DNA from: Mucilaginibacter sp. PAMC 26640
Lineage (GTDB): Bacteria; Bacteroidota; Bacteroidia; Sphingobacteriales; Sphingobacteriaceae
Reading direction: 5' to 3'
Length of the DNA: 64,000 nucleotides
NCBI GenBank assembly: GCA_001596135.1
Contig: CP014773.1
Coordinates: forward strand, 2,232,001-2,296,000
Part shown: piece after piece, positions 18,245 through 28,140 of the stretch
Position numbering within the stretch: the first letter of the stretch is position 1
Layout: each line of letters opens with the position of its first letter
The notes under the pieces: generated by a model
What the model was told of the DNA's origin: nothing
The model's input: the letters and a program-made list of their open reading frames with translations, nothing else
The model's database searches: none
Position numbers and translations under genes: made by a program

Positions 18245-19102
18245 ATGATGAATGTAAAGCATTGTTTTGCGCAGGTTGCGCTGCCTTTTTGTTTAATGCT
18301 GCTTAGCTGTGCGGCATTCGGCCAAAACGTTTCTTTAGAGAATGCATTTGCTCATAACGACTATTCTCATAAGAGGCCCCTATATGATGCGCTTGATAAC
18401 GGCTTTACGCATGTGGAAGCTGATATCTACCTGCGAAATGGCAGGTTGCTGGTTGCACACATCCTGCCGATGGTGGAGAGTAAAGGCACGCTGGAAAGTT
18501 TGTATCTGGCCCCGCTTAAAGATTGTATCAACGGGAAAAACAGGATGGCCTTGCAACCAAAGTCGCCAATAACACTAATGGTGGATATTAAATCCAACGC
18601 CAACAAAACCTATATTGTGCTGGAAGCCTTGCTTCAGAAATACCGGTCCATAATATCCGGTTATGAAAACGGTACCTATGTGCAACGCCAGATCAATGTT
18701 GTAATTACTGGTAACAAGCCCTACAAAAAAATAAAAGATGAACGCAACCGCCTTGCTTTTATAGATGAAGACCTCACCAAAACCTATCATGACACGCTAA
18801 CCAATAATTTATATCAAACCGCCAGCTGCAAATACTCTAAAATGCTCGGATGGAACGGCAAAGGCGAAATGCCGCAGGCTCAGCGAAAAAAATTATGCGC
18901 CTTTGTAAGTATGGCACATAGGTTTGGTAAGAAAGTAAGGCTTTGGGCTTCGCCTGAAAATGAAAAGGTTTGGAATGGCCTGCTCAGCTGCGGCGTAGAT
19001 TTGATCAACACCGATAAACTAGCAGAGTTAAAGAAATTTCTTCAGGCTAAAAACACGGTTTATGCAGACGCGGAGCAGACTGATGTTTTAATTCAAAATT
19101 AA
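18245..19102 (+). CDS. Secreted PI-PLC/glycerophosphodiester-phosphodiesterase-like protein
   Basis: A 285-residue exported protein (signal peptide to about AAFG-Q, residues 1-27). The mature part opens with NAFAHNDYSHKRPLYDAL and then THVEADIYLRNGRLLVAH, which is the GDPD/PI-PLC TIM-barrel pattern: catalytic His, then E-x-D metal ligands, then the second His. It resembles the AIM6-like branch of the superfamily. It probably hydrolyses phosphodiesters such as glycerophosphodiesters in the periplasm. It precedes two mannan-degrading genes but is separated from them by a strong terminator. Confidence 0.85.
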   Translation: MMNVKHCFAQVALPFCLMLLSCAAFGQNVSLENAFAHNDYSHKRPLYDALDNGFTHVEADIYLRNGRLLVAHILPMVESKGTLESLYLAPLKDCINGKNRMALQPKSPITLMVDIKSNANKTYIVLEALLQKYRSIISGYENGTYVQRQINVVITGNKPYKKIKDERNRLAFIDEDLTKTYHDTLTNNLYQTASCKYSKMLGWNGKGEMPQAQRKKLCAFVSMAHRFGKKVRLWASPENEKVWNGLLSCGVDLINTDKLAELKKFLQAKNTVYADAEQTDVLIQN

Positions 19103-19125
19103 CTAACGTGAAATATAAACACGAC

Positions 19126-19152
19126 GCCCGGCAAAAGCCGGGCTTTTTTTTT
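19126..19152 (+). terminator. Rho-independent terminator
   Basis: A perfect 7-bp stem GCCCGGC/GCCGGGC with an AAAA loop is followed by nine T residues, 24 nt after the phosphodiesterase stop. Confidence 0.95.
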
Positions 19153-19293
19153 GCCTTTTTTTTATCCAGAATGGCTGGTAAACTCGTACTTGAAGCAGTT
19201 AAACAACCGGCATATTTAAAATTATGATATTATCTTCCGGGATTTGACTAATTTTCCGCCAGATTTTATCTCTTTTACATTTCACATATACCT

Positions 19294-20709
19294 ATGAAAA
19301 GAAGGCAATTTATTGGCAGCACTGCTATGCTAGGAGCAGGCGTATTAGCAAACAAGGTAGCATTTGCAGCAGCAGAAACCTACCCGGTTGTGCGGATTCC
19401 ACAGGGGCAGCGCAAATTTACCAGCAAAGTTATAGAAAAAGCCATTGTAGAATTTAAATCAAAAGTAAAGAACCCTGAACTGGGATGGCTTTTTGAGAAC
19501 TGTTTCCCAAATACTTTGGATACCACCGTAACTTATAAAACAATTAACGGTAAGCCCGATACCTACGTTATTACAGGCGATATTGATGCCATGTGGCTGC
19601 GTGATAGTTCTGCACAGGTTTGGCCGTATATTGCTTTCATCAATAAAGATGCTGAATTGAAAAACCTGGTTGCAGGTGTAATTAATCACCAGGCCACCTG
19701 TATTCTGCGCGACCCGTATGCCAATGCTTTTTACGATGATCCGAATAAGGTAAGTGAATGGCAAAGTGATGTTACTGATATGAAACCCGGCCTGCATGAG
19801 CGTAAATGGGAGATTGATTCCTTATGCTACCCCATTCGCCTGTCTTATAAATATTGGAAATTAACTGGCGACACGTCTCCTTTTGATGCTAAATGGAAAA
19901 GTGCCATACAAAATGTGTTGAAAACATTTAAAGAGCAGCAGCGTAAGGAAGGCGACGGGCCGTACTCGTTCCAGCGCAAAACCCAATTTGCTACCGATAC
20001 TGTACCCATGTTTGGCTTCGGTTACCCTGTAAAACCAGTTGGGTTAATCTGTTCGTCATTCCGCCCGAGCGATGACGCCACCGTTTATTCCTTCCTGATT
20101 CCATCCAACTTTTTTGCAGTAACCAGTTTAAAGCAGTCGGCAGAGATGGTGAAAACCATATTTAAAGATGAGACTTTATCTGGCGAGTTATTGGCACTGG
20201 CGACTGAAGTTAGCACTGCCTTGCAGCAGCACGCAATCATCGAAACGCCGAAATACGGCAAAGTTTACGCCTACGAAGTAAACGGGTATGGTAGCTATAA
20301 CCTGATGGACGATGCTAACGTACCCAGCCTGCTGGGCATGCCCTACCTGGATGCTATAAAAAATACTGATCCGGTTTACATCAATACCCGTAAAATGCTG
20401 CTCTCGCTGGATAACCCTTTCTTTTACAAAGGCACAGCCGCCGAAGGTATTGGCGGGCCGCACGTTGGTAAAGATATGATCTGGCCAATAGCCATCACTG
20501 TACGGGCGCTTACTAGCAACAACGATCAGGAGATAAGGGAGTGTATTGACACATTGCGTAAAACACACGGGGGCACAGGCTTCATGCACGAGTCGTTTAA
20601 TAAGAACGATGCAAGCAAATTTACCCGTAAATGGTTTGCCTGGGCTAATACCCTATTTGGTGAACTGCTTTGGGAAACCTATACAACCAAGCCGCAGCTA
20701 CTGGGCTAA
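19294..20709 (+). CDS. Glycoside hydrolase family 125 exo-alpha-1,6-mannosidase
   Basis: A 471-residue exported enzyme. The start MKRRQFIGSTAMLGAGVLA resembles a Tat-type signal. The GH125 (alpha/alpha)6 barrel is indicated by DIDAMWLRDSSAQVWPYI, SSFRPSDDATVYSFLIPSN and GFMHESFNKNDASKFTR, where the Glu of HESF fits the family's general acid. GH125 enzymes remove alpha-1,6-linked mannose from the non-reducing end without metal. The GH76 gene starts 17 nt downstream, so the two probably form an operon that turns an alpha-1,6-mannan backbone into mannose. Confidence 0.93.
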   Translation: MKRRQFIGSTAMLGAGVLANKVAFAAAETYPVVRIPQGQRKFTSKVIEKAIVEFKSKVKNPELGWLFENCFPNTLDTTVTYKTINGKPDTYVITGDIDAMWLRDSSAQVWPYIAFINKDAELKNLVAGVINHQATCILRDPYANAFYDDPNKVSEWQSDVTDMKPGLHERKWEIDSLCYPIRLSYKYWKLTGDTSPFDAKWKSAIQNVLKTFKEQQRKEGDGPYSFQRKTQFATDTVPMFGFGYPVKPVGLICSSFRPSDDATVYSFLIPSNFFAVTSLKQSAEMVKTIFKDETLSGELLALATEVSTALQQHAIIETPKYGKVYAYEVNGYGSYNLMDDANVPSLLGMPYLDAIKNTDPVYINTRKMLLSLDNPFFYKGTAAEGIGGPHVGKDMIWPIAITVRALTSNNDQEIRECIDTLRKTHGGTGFMHESFNKNDASKFTRKWFAWANTLFGELLWETYTTKPQLLG

Positions 20710-20726
20710 CATTTAGAGATCTACCT

Positions 20727-21794
20727 ATGAAAAAAATAGCATTGATAATGGCCTTTGGGATTGCTGTGGCTTTTAGTTCCACTGCACAAACGCCGAATTA
20801 TAAGGCCCGTATTGCCATTATCAACAAAAATATTGCGCAAAGTTTTTATGATAAAAGTACGGGGCTTTACCTGGAGACCAACAACGAGGCCGAGAACAAA
20901 GGCAACCATTCTTTTTTGTGGCCATTAACCGCTTTGCTGCAGGCCGCCAACGAAATGGAAAGGCTGGAACCTGGAAAGCAATACATAGCCCCGGTAATGA
21001 AAGCTATAGCGCAATACTACAGTGACCGGGCACCTGCGCCAGCCTACCAGGCAATGGTAGTTAAAGAGAAGGTTGATGCACGCTTTTACGACGATAACGA
21101 GTGGATTGCCATTGCGCTAATGGATGCTTATGACCGTACCAAAAAAAAGGAATACCTGGAGAAATCACAACTTATTTACCGGTTTCTGCTCACCGGCCAT
21201 GATCAGGTTGCAGGTGGTGGTTTCTACTGGGAAGAAGGTAATTTGAAAAGTAAGAATACCTGCTCCAACGGCCCGGGTGTATTGGTAGCGCTGCGCCTGT
21301 ACCAGGCTACTCATGAAAAGGCTTATTTGGATACGGCCATTTCCGTTTACAACTGGACGAAGAAAAACCTGCTTTCGCCCAAGGGTACTTACTATGATGC
21401 GATCCGCGTTCCGTCACTTACCATCGACTCTGCATTTTATACCTACAATGCAGGCTCCATGCTGCAATCAGCTGTTATACTATACAATATCACAAAAAAC
21501 AAAAAATACCTGGATGAGGCCATGTTTGTTGCCGATGGTGCCGAAAAATTCTTTTTTAAAAATGGCAAACTGCCGGGCAACTATTGGTTCAATGCAGTGT
21601 TAATTCGCGGGTATATTGAGCTGTACAAGGTTGAAAAAAACAAGCAGCGATTGCAGTTTATCATGGATGATGCCGAACATGTTTGGAAAGATGAACGGGA
21701 CGGGCAGAATTTGCTGGGGGCAAAAAAGGTAAAAAGCCTCATCGATCAATCAGCTATGCTGGAGACCTACGCCCGGCTGGCTTATTTGAAATAG
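20727..21794 (+). CDS. Glycoside hydrolase family 76 alpha-1,6-mannanase
   Basis: A 355-residue secreted enzyme from the ATG at 20727 (MKKIALIMAFGIAVAFSSTA-Q signal). The longer open frame from 20670 starts inside the GH125 gene and lacks a signal. The Asp pair typical of GH76 catalysis is in ARFYDDNEWIAIALMDAY. Further family features are GGGFYWEEGN, CSNGPGVLVALRLYQAT and YTYNAGSMLQSAVILY. It should cut alpha-1,6-mannan internally as in fungal cell walls, complementing the preceding exo-mannosidase. Confidence 0.93.
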   Translation: MKKIALIMAFGIAVAFSSTAQTPNYKARIAIINKNIAQSFYDKSTGLYLETNNEAENKGNHSFLWPLTALLQAANEMERLEPGKQYIAPVMKAIAQYYSDRAPAPAYQAMVVKEKVDARFYDDNEWIAIALMDAYDRTKKKEYLEKSQLIYRFLLTGHDQVAGGGFYWEEGNLKSKNTCSNGPGVLVALRLYQATHEKAYLDTAISVYNWTKKNLLSPKGTYYDAIRVPSLTIDSAFYTYNAGSMLQSAVILYNITKNKKYLDEAMFVADGAEKFFFKNGKLPGNYWFNAVLIRGYIELYKVEKNKQRLQFIMDDAEHVWKDERDGQNLLGAKKVKSLIDQSAMLETYARLAYLK

Positions 21795-21851
21795 CGATTG
21801 ACAACAATTTATCTTTGCGGTTAGCTCCTTGCGGAATGACTTTGAGAAAGA

Positions 21852-23717
21852 TCAATAGCTCATATACTCCGTAAAAACCTCCTGCAGAAAGGCTTTACCT
21901 AATGTTAAAGCTTCGCTGGTTTCCTGTTTAGTGGCTTTGTTGTCTTTTACATAGGTTACACGCCTGCCGGCGTTATCGTATGATACAGCCTGGCCGGGTA
22001 AAATAAAACCCATGCCATCGTCCCAATCGAAAAATGCAAAGGGTTTAGCATAGGGGTTGAGCAGGTCTTTGGACCATTTAAATTGTTTGTGCCGCAGGTT
22101 GAGTTGCGCCAGCAGCGTTGTAGCCAAATCATTTTGATTTCCAAGCTTGCTGAAGCGTTGGCCGCGATACCTGGGTTGAATAGCATCCCCAAAAAATAAC
22201 AGCGGGATATGGTATTTGCGCGGGTTATACGGTTCGGAATGATTTAAAGGTAACCGGTGACCATGATCTGCTACCAAAATAAACAGCGTATTTTTATACC
22301 AGGATTGCTTTCTGGCTTCATCGAAGTATTTTTTCAGGCTGGCATCTGTATAATAGGCTGTGCTCCGGAATTTATTGGGAAGATCCTCACCGGAAAAATG
22401 GGGGGTGCCGGGTACTTCAAAAGGTTCGTGATTACTTAGCGTTTGTACGTAGCTGAAAAAAGGCTGCGGCTGATGGTTAAGCTCCAAAATATTTCTTTTC
22501 AGCATTACATCATCATGCGCACCCCATTTGGAATTCATGTCCTTATCGGCAAAGCTATATTTATCAACTATTTTGGAGACTTTATGGCTTAACAGATAAG
22601 CTTTAAAATTCATGAAATCGCTGGCGCCACCGTAAAAGTAGGAAGTGTGGTAGCCATAGTCTGCAAATACATTGCTTAATGCAGGCAGGCGTTCCTGCTT
22701 GGCATTATCAATTACCATAGTGCGGGAGGCTTGTGAGGGGAAAGCACTTAAAATAGCTACGATACCTTTATCGGTACGGTCGCTTGCCGAATAAATATTG
22801 TTGAACAGAACACCTTGTTTGATGAAGGTCTCAAAGTTTGGGGCATCCCCCTTTTCGCCGCCGAGGGATTCAATGACATCAGCGGTAAAGCTTTCCAATT
22901 GAATGATGACGATATTTGGATGTTCTGTAGTGAGGATGTGCTCCGTTGTATCTTTCTTTACCGCGTACATGCTGTCTACGAGCATGGTTGCTTTATCAGC
23001 CGGCATAAAAAGATAGGGGTTATCCGGCGTTTTTAGGTTCTCGAACGTATTGGCAAACAGATTCCATTCTGTACTCAACGCCCCCTGATTAAGAATTGGC
23101 CTGTCGGAAAAGTAAACAGTGCTTTGGCTGATGGGGGCCAGTTGTAAGCCGCTTCGGCCAATAAAAAACAATACCCCAAAAACAAAGGCGAAGACCACCG
23201 GCTTTGCCGCCATTGGCACCTTTGGTTTTCTAAAATTGAAATCGATGATGTAACTGGCGAGAAATACTCCAGTAGCCATCATTAGCAGTCCAATGGTAAT
23301 CGTAAGTGCAATAGGAGAGGAGCCTGAAGATGCCATAGCTTCAGATGGTGAATTGAATAAATTGGCAAAAACCCTGAAGTTGACCTTGGTGCCCCACTCG
23401 CGGAAGATATTAAAGTTCACCATGTTAATGAGGCACAGCATCACCAGCACCAGGTAAACATAAATACGTAGCCAAATGGGTTTAATATGGTAAGGCGTAA
23501 ACCAGTTAACGCCAAAAACTGCCAGCGGAAGTAGGCAAATATAGGCCGCCGCGGAGGCATCCATCCTGAAACCATAAAGGAAAGTTTTGAAGATATCCCA
23601 GGAAGTACTGCCCGCAAATTTTTCACTAAAGTATACCTCAAACACCCCGCGGGTGATCATGGCAAATACGATCCAAAAAATAAGGAAACGACAGAAACTG
23701 AAAAGGCTTTTTAACAT
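21852..23717 (-). CDS. LTA-synthase-like sulfatase-fold membrane phosphotransferase
   Basis: A 621-residue protein. Five membrane helices in the first 200 residues anchor an external sulfatase-type domain that begins HPNIVIIQLESFTADVIESL. The nucleophile Thr is probably in SASDRTDKGIVAIL, and the metal-binding end is ILVADHGHRLPLNH. This matches the LtaS/OpgB-like phosphoglycerol or phosphoethanolamine transferases. Bacteroidota lack lipoteichoic acid, so it more likely decorates another surface glycan or lipid. A TACTTTTG match to the Bacteroidota -7 box ends about 8 nt before the ATG. Confidence 0.9.
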   Translation of the reverse strand: MLKSLFSFCRFLIFWIVFAMITRGVFEVYFSEKFAGSTSWDIFKTFLYGFRMDASAAAYICLLPLAVFGVNWFTPYHIKPIWLRIYVYLVLVMLCLINMVNFNIFREWGTKVNFRVFANLFNSPSEAMASSGSSPIALTITIGLLMMATGVFLASYIIDFNFRKPKVPMAAKPVVFAFVFGVLFFIGRSGLQLAPISQSTVYFSDRPILNQGALSTEWNLFANTFENLKTPDNPYLFMPADKATMLVDSMYAVKKDTTEHILTTEHPNIVIIQLESFTADVIESLGGEKGDAPNFETFIKQGVLFNNIYSASDRTDKGIVAILSAFPSQASRTMVIDNAKQERLPALSNVFADYGYHTSYFYGGASDFMNFKAYLLSHKVSKIVDKYSFADKDMNSKWGAHDDVMLKRNILELNHQPQPFFSYVQTLSNHEPFEVPGTPHFSGEDLPNKFRSTAYYTDASLKKYFDEARKQSWYKNTLFILVADHGHRLPLNHSEPYNPRKYHIPLLFFGDAIQPRYRGQRFSKLGNQNDLATTLLAQLNLRHKQFKWSKDLLNPYAKPFAFFDWDDGMGFILPGQAVSYDNAGRRVTYVKDNKATKQETSEALTLGKAFLQEVFTEYMSY

Positions 23718-23775
23718 TGGGGCACAAAAGTAATGTTAAATCCCGATGTTAAAAAGCCGTTAAAATAACGTTAGA

Positions 23776-24975
23776 TTAGGATGAGATAATCCCTGTAATT
23801 ACTTCGCACATAGTATCGATCTCCTCGTCGGTGTTGTAGTAATGTACCGATGCCCGCACGATGGAAGCCAGGTGGTTTTTGTTCATATAAATAAGTGTGG
23901 AGATTGCTTTTGCCAGGGATACATTAATGCCCTTTTCAAACAATTTGGATTTTACCTCCATACTGTCTATCCCTGCTACCGAAAAAGTAACGATGCCGCA
24001 TTTTTCCGCGCCAAAATCATGAACCGTGACCCCGTCGATGCTATTAAGTTGATTACGGAGCAGATCGGCGAGGTACTGTACGCGCTGCCAGATGCTGTCG
24101 ACTCCAATATTGAGCGCGTATTCAACTGCTTTACCCAAGCCCAGGATTAGCGCCCGGTTCTTTTCATAAAGCTCAAACCGGCGGGCATCATTCCTGAGTT
24201 TAAAATCGGTTTCGGTTACCCAGTCGGCTGCAAAGCTATCCATCAGGATGACTTTGATCTTCTCCAGCGCATCTTTCCGTACAAACAAAAAGCCTGTACC
24301 GCGGGGTGCGCGTAAGTATTTGCGGCCGGTTACAGATAGCATATCGCAGCCAATGGCTTTAACATCCAGCGGGATCTGCCCCGCACTTTGACAGGCGTCC
24401 ACGAGGTAAAGGATCCTATTATTCCGCGCTATTTTACCTATCGCTTCAATCGGCATCATTCCGCCTGCTGTAGAAGGGATGTGAGTAATGGCGATGAGTT
24501 TCGTTTTGTCGGTAATCGCTTCTTCCAGCCCGGCAAGCGAAAAATTCCCGTCAGCATCATTCGGGACCACTTTAAATATAACGCCGTGGTTGTTTTTCAT
24601 GTTCAGGAAGCCCATCACGTTAGTGATGTATTCCATTTCGGAGGTAATGATCTCATCACCCGCCTTAAAATCTATTCCATTAAACACCAGTCCCCAGGCA
24701 ACGCTCGCACTTTCTACCAGCGCAATTTCATCGCGGTCGGCGTTAATGAGTTTTGCCACCAGGTCATACGTGTTATTTAATGCTGCCTGGTATTTGGCTT
24801 CGGTTTCATAGCCGCCGTAAGTTGCCTCTTCCTCCAGGTAATTAGTAATGGTATTTAACACAACATCCGGCGGAAAAGATGACCCTGCGTTATTAAAATG
24901 GATTCGTTTGGTTGTTCCTTTTGTGTCGGCCCTGAATCGTTGTATATCTTGCGGGGTAATTGGGTTAGTTTCCAT
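23776..24975 (-). CDS. Class V aminotransferase-fold PLP enzyme (cysteine desulfurase-like)
   Basis: A 399-residue PLP enzyme. It opens with the fold-type I segment IHFNNAGSSFPPDVVLNTI. The cofactor-binding Asp lies in YLVDACQSAGQIPLDV and the Schiff-base Lys in SVTGRKYLRAPRGTGFLF. The sequence fits the group that includes cysteine desulfurases and the ergothioneine lyase EgtE, but the mobile Cys loop of IscS/SufS desulfurases is not evident. No Suf/Isc or ergothioneine genes are near. The reaction is therefore open. Confidence 0.85.
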   Translation of the reverse strand: METNPITPQDIQRFRADTKGTTKRIHFNNAGSSFPPDVVLNTITNYLEEEATYGGYETEAKYQAALNNTYDLVAKLINADRDEIALVESASVAWGLVFNGIDFKAGDEIITSEMEYITNVMGFLNMKNNHGVIFKVVPNDADGNFSLAGLEEAITDKTKLIAITHIPSTAGGMMPIEAIGKIARNNRILYLVDACQSAGQIPLDVKAIGCDMLSVTGRKYLRAPRGTGFLFVRKDALEKIKVILMDSFAADWVTETDFKLRNDARRFELYEKNRALILGLGKAVEYALNIGVDSIWQRVQYLADLLRNQLNSIDGVTVHDFGAEKCGIVTFSVAGIDSMEVKSKLFEKGINVSLAKAISTLIYMNKNHLASIVRASVHYYNTDEEIDTMCEVITGIISS

Positions 24976-25156
24976 TTTTAAATTTGGCGCAATTTAAAGG
25001 GGTTGAACCTCCGCGAAGAATAAAATTAAAATTTTATCTGGGCAGCGCAATCGCGTGTTAATCGACACAACCACGGGTTTTACCGTTACATCTTTTCGTT
25101 TACCTGCGTAATGCCTGTTATTTAACTCCAAATAAATATAAGCTTATCTAACCTGC

Positions 25157-26497
25157 ATGAAAAAACTTTCCTTCATCACTCAATCTTTCCTGATTATAGC
25201 CATCGCCGGGCTAGTTGCCTGTAACAAAAGCACTGATGATACCGCTACGCCGGTGTTGAATACAACCGACGTAGTCATTGATGCGGCAGGAACAACCGCT
25301 TACAGCGGCGGTATTCTATCTTCCACCAGTGCCGCTACGGCATATGGTGTGTGCTACAGTTCAACCAATCATGAACCTACTACAGCCGATAGTACTAAGT
25401 CGGTAGCTGTTACCTATTCGTCGTTCAGTAACACCATACCTTATTTACTCCCGAATACCACTTACTACTTAAGGGCCTATGCAACGTATCTTACCAAAAC
25501 AGGGTATGGCGAGGTGATACAATTTAATACAGGCAGTAATTTGTCGGCTACTTTTGGGCAGGTAAGCACCTATGCAGGCAGCCTGGCGGGGGGCTTAAGC
25601 AATGGACCTTTGCTAACCGCCCAGTTTGATAACCCTATGGGTATTGCTGCGGATGCTGCAGGTAACCTGTACATAGCAGATTCTTTTAATTGTGCTATCC
25701 GGAAAATCAGCACGGGGGGTGCGGTGACAACCGTGGCCGGCAGTGGCAGCCTCGGCTATGCCAATGGCACCGGCAATGCGGCACAGTTTTATTCTCCGTC
25801 TGCATTGGTGGTAGATGCTACAGGCAATATTTTTGTTGCCGACCGTGGTAATAATGCTATCCGCAAAATTACCCCTTCCGGGGTGGTTACCACATTTGCG
25901 GGTAATGGCACAGCCGGGTATACAGATGGTACGGGCGAGGCAGCCTCATTCAACACGCCAAGCGGCATTGCTATCGATCCATCGGGAAATTTGGTTATTG
26001 CCGATGCCGGGAATAACCTCATTCGCAAAATAACCCCTGCAGGGGTGGTGACCACAGTTGCAGGCAGCCGCACAGCAGGTTATTTGAACGGCACCGGAAC
26101 CGCTGCCAATTTTAATAAGCCTGCTGCAGTTGCAATTGATGCCGCAGGAAATATTTATGTGACGGAAGCCACGAACAGCGCTATCCGGAAAATAAACGCC
26201 GACCTGCTGGTGACCACTTTTGCAGGTGGCCCAGGTATCAATTCTTTATTGGGTAGCCCCAATGCTTTAAGTATTGATGCCAGCGGCAACTTCTGGATCA
26301 GCGACGGGTCGGGGAGGATCCTGAAGATCAATACGGATAAAAAACTGCTGGTTATGGCAGGGACGTCAGGCACCACCGGCGCTACCGATGGAGCAGGGAA
26401 TGTTGCCTTATTCAACGGACCAACGGGCGTTCTGGCAACCTCCAGCGGCGTATATGTTGCAGATTTCGGCAATAACGAGATCCGTAAAATTAACTAA
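25157..26497 (+). CDS. NHL-repeat beta-propeller lipoprotein
   Basis: A 446-residue lipoprotein with lipobox IAGLVAC (lipid on C22). A fibronectin-III-like domain (about 30-125) is followed by five or six NHL repeats of about 55 residues with the pattern GIAIDASGNLYIADxxNNxIRKI and TTVAGSGTAGYxxGTGxAAxF. NHL propellers bind proteins or glycans. The DNA of the repeats is itself similar, which makes slippage or recombination possible. It is a single gene followed by a terminator. Confidence 0.9.
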   Translation: MKKLSFITQSFLIIAIAGLVACNKSTDDTATPVLNTTDVVIDAAGTTAYSGGILSSTSAATAYGVCYSSTNHEPTTADSTKSVAVTYSSFSNTIPYLLPNTTYYLRAYATYLTKTGYGEVIQFNTGSNLSATFGQVSTYAGSLAGGLSNGPLLTAQFDNPMGIAADAAGNLYIADSFNCAIRKISTGGAVTTVAGSGSLGYANGTGNAAQFYSPSALVVDATGNIFVADRGNNAIRKITPSGVVTTFAGNGTAGYTDGTGEAASFNTPSGIAIDPSGNLVIADAGNNLIRKITPAGVVTTVAGSRTAGYLNGTGTAANFNKPAAVAIDAAGNIYVTEATNSAIRKINADLLVTTFAGGPGINSLLGSPNALSIDASGNFWISDGSGRILKINTDKKLLVMAGTSGTTGATDGAGNVALFNGPTGVLATSSGVYVADFGNNEIRKIN

Positions 26498-26546
26498 AGC
26501 CAAACAAGCTTTAATAAATGTTGCTATCTGTCCCCGGCTACATATG

Positions 26547-26576
26547 AGCGGATTACGGAAGGGTGATCCGCTTTTT
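26547..26576 (+). terminator. Rho-independent terminator of NHL gene
   Basis: The stem AGCGGAT/ATCCGCT closes a 12-nt loop and is followed by TTTTT, 50 nt after the stop. Confidence 0.8.
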
Positions 26577-26640
26577 ATTGGTTCTTTTTTGAGATTTAAT
26601 ATTTATATTAGTTGAATTAAAACCGATAAGCCCTTTCACC

Positions 26641-27093
26641 ATGACCGATTTTGAAGAACCTGTATATGCCGTAACGGCTGCGTCTCCTAAAGTTTACCAG
26701 CCAAATATGATCCGGGTGGCTACCTTTATCGGCGGCCCGTTGGTAGCCGGTTACATGATTGCAGAAAACTTTAAGGCTTTTAATGCATACGATAAGGCAA
26801 AGAAGACCTGGCTCTATACCATCGTTTTTACCATAGCCTTATTTGGACTGGCAGCTGCTATACCCGCTAGCGTAAACATTCCAAGAATTGTTTTTCCGGT
26901 TATTTATGCATGGTCTGCTTATGGGTTGGTTAACCAATACCAGGGCAAGATGATCGCTGCACACATCAATAACAATGGCGAGGCCTTTAATTGGGGCCGT
27001 AGTATTGTAATAGGATTGATCGGCATGGTAGTACTGCTGGTGCTTATTGCGGTTCCTTTATTTTTGTATTACTCCATGTATTCGGGGGTATAA
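26641..27093 (+). CDS. Hypothetical membrane protein
   Basis: A 150-residue protein with no recognised family. It has hydrophobic segments at about 35-47 (a GGPLVAGYMIAEN motif), 60-80, 83-103 and 120-147, so it probably spans the membrane three or four times. It has no signal peptide. It is followed 33 nt later by an unrelated hypothetical gene on the same strand. Confidence 0.7.
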   Translation: MTDFEEPVYAVTAASPKVYQPNMIRVATFIGGPLVAGYMIAENFKAFNAYDKAKKTWLYTIVFTIALFGLAAAIPASVNIPRIVFPVIYAWSAYGLVNQYQGKMIAAHINNNGEAFNWGRSIVIGLIGMVVLLVLIAVPLFLYYSMYSGV

Positions 27094-27125
27094 ACGACAA
27101 TTTGCTATATATGATTTAGGCGCTT

Positions 27126-28100
27126 ATGATAGCTGTTAAAATTGAGGCTGGCTTTCTGAAAACTATTTCATGGTTAGGTGATAAAATAATTGATTGGGCG
27201 TGCGGCGGGGTCCTTTATGATTGCAGAGGTAAAGTAAAAGAGTCAGTTTACTATAATCTGCCGTTCAACTTTAACGCGGCAATCACATCGGCGGACGGTA
27301 CCTATGCTTTTGTTTATAGCAAGTTAGGAACAAAGGGTGTATTGTTAAAAAACGGTAAGGAGCTGAGAGAAATAAACAGGCCTTATTATTGCGCCAATGC
27401 TTTCGAGTATCCTGCGGCATTTACAACCCTTGATGACGTTACTTATCTAATCCATTGTCCGTTAAGGTATGATAGATTAGATTTTGAAAATGTAGAAACA
27501 GGTAAAATAGTTACCAATAAAAAGGGACGAAAAAACTCCGATACTTTTCATTCCCGGTTAGAAACTAGTCCGGATGGTAACTTATTAATATGCAGGGGTT
27601 GGGTATGGCATCCAAGGGACGTGGTTGAAATTTATGATATCAGGGATTGTCTACTCAAGCCAGCTCATTTGGATCGAAAAACACTGTATCCCGACATAGG
27701 AGTTGAAATTTGTACGGCCAGTTTTATAAATGATTCGCTGATATTAATAGGTTCAACAGACGAAGTTTACGATGATGAACAATCTTGTGATTTTAGCAAA
27801 AAACTTGCAATCTGGGATGTCAAGTCAGATACCATTATAAGCCACACAAATGTAAATGCAGAATTTGGCAATCTGTTTGTGATTGACGATACCTATGCCT
27901 GGGATTTGTTTATATATCCCAAAATTGTCAATTTTAAGACTGGTGAAATTGTAGATGAAGATCGAACCATAGATTCAGGTAGACAGAATTCAAGTATAAT
28001 TGGAGATGGTACGCCGCAAATAATATATAATCGGCAAACCAAGCAAATTGCCATTGCCAGAAATGAATCGATAGTAATATTAACACCAGGCATCATTTAA
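27126..28100 (+). CDS. Hypothetical protein, beta-propeller-like
   Basis: A 324-residue protein with no signal peptide and no family I recognise. It contains recurring short strands with patterns such as AITSADGTYAFVYSK, LETSPDGNLLICRGW and KLAIWDVKSDTIISHT, which resemble WD40/YVTN propeller blades. The base composition is more AT-rich than in the genes around it. It could be a cytosolic propeller; no partner is suggested by position beyond the small membrane protein 33 nt upstream. Confidence 0.65.
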   Translation: MIAVKIEAGFLKTISWLGDKIIDWACGGVLYDCRGKVKESVYYNLPFNFNAAITSADGTYAFVYSKLGTKGVLLKNGKELREINRPYYCANAFEYPAAFTTLDDVTYLIHCPLRYDRLDFENVETGKIVTNKKGRKNSDTFHSRLETSPDGNLLICRGWVWHPRDVVEIYDIRDCLLKPAHLDRKTLYPDIGVEICTASFINDSLILIGSTDEVYDDEQSCDFSKKLAIWDVKSDTIISHTNVNAEFGNLFVIDDTYAWDLFIYPKIVNFKTGEIVDEDRTIDSGRQNSSIIGDGTPQIIYNRQTKQIAIARNESIVILTPGII

Positions 28101-28140
28101 ATCAGCGGCTGAATGTTTGACTTACAATCCTGTCGTTTCT

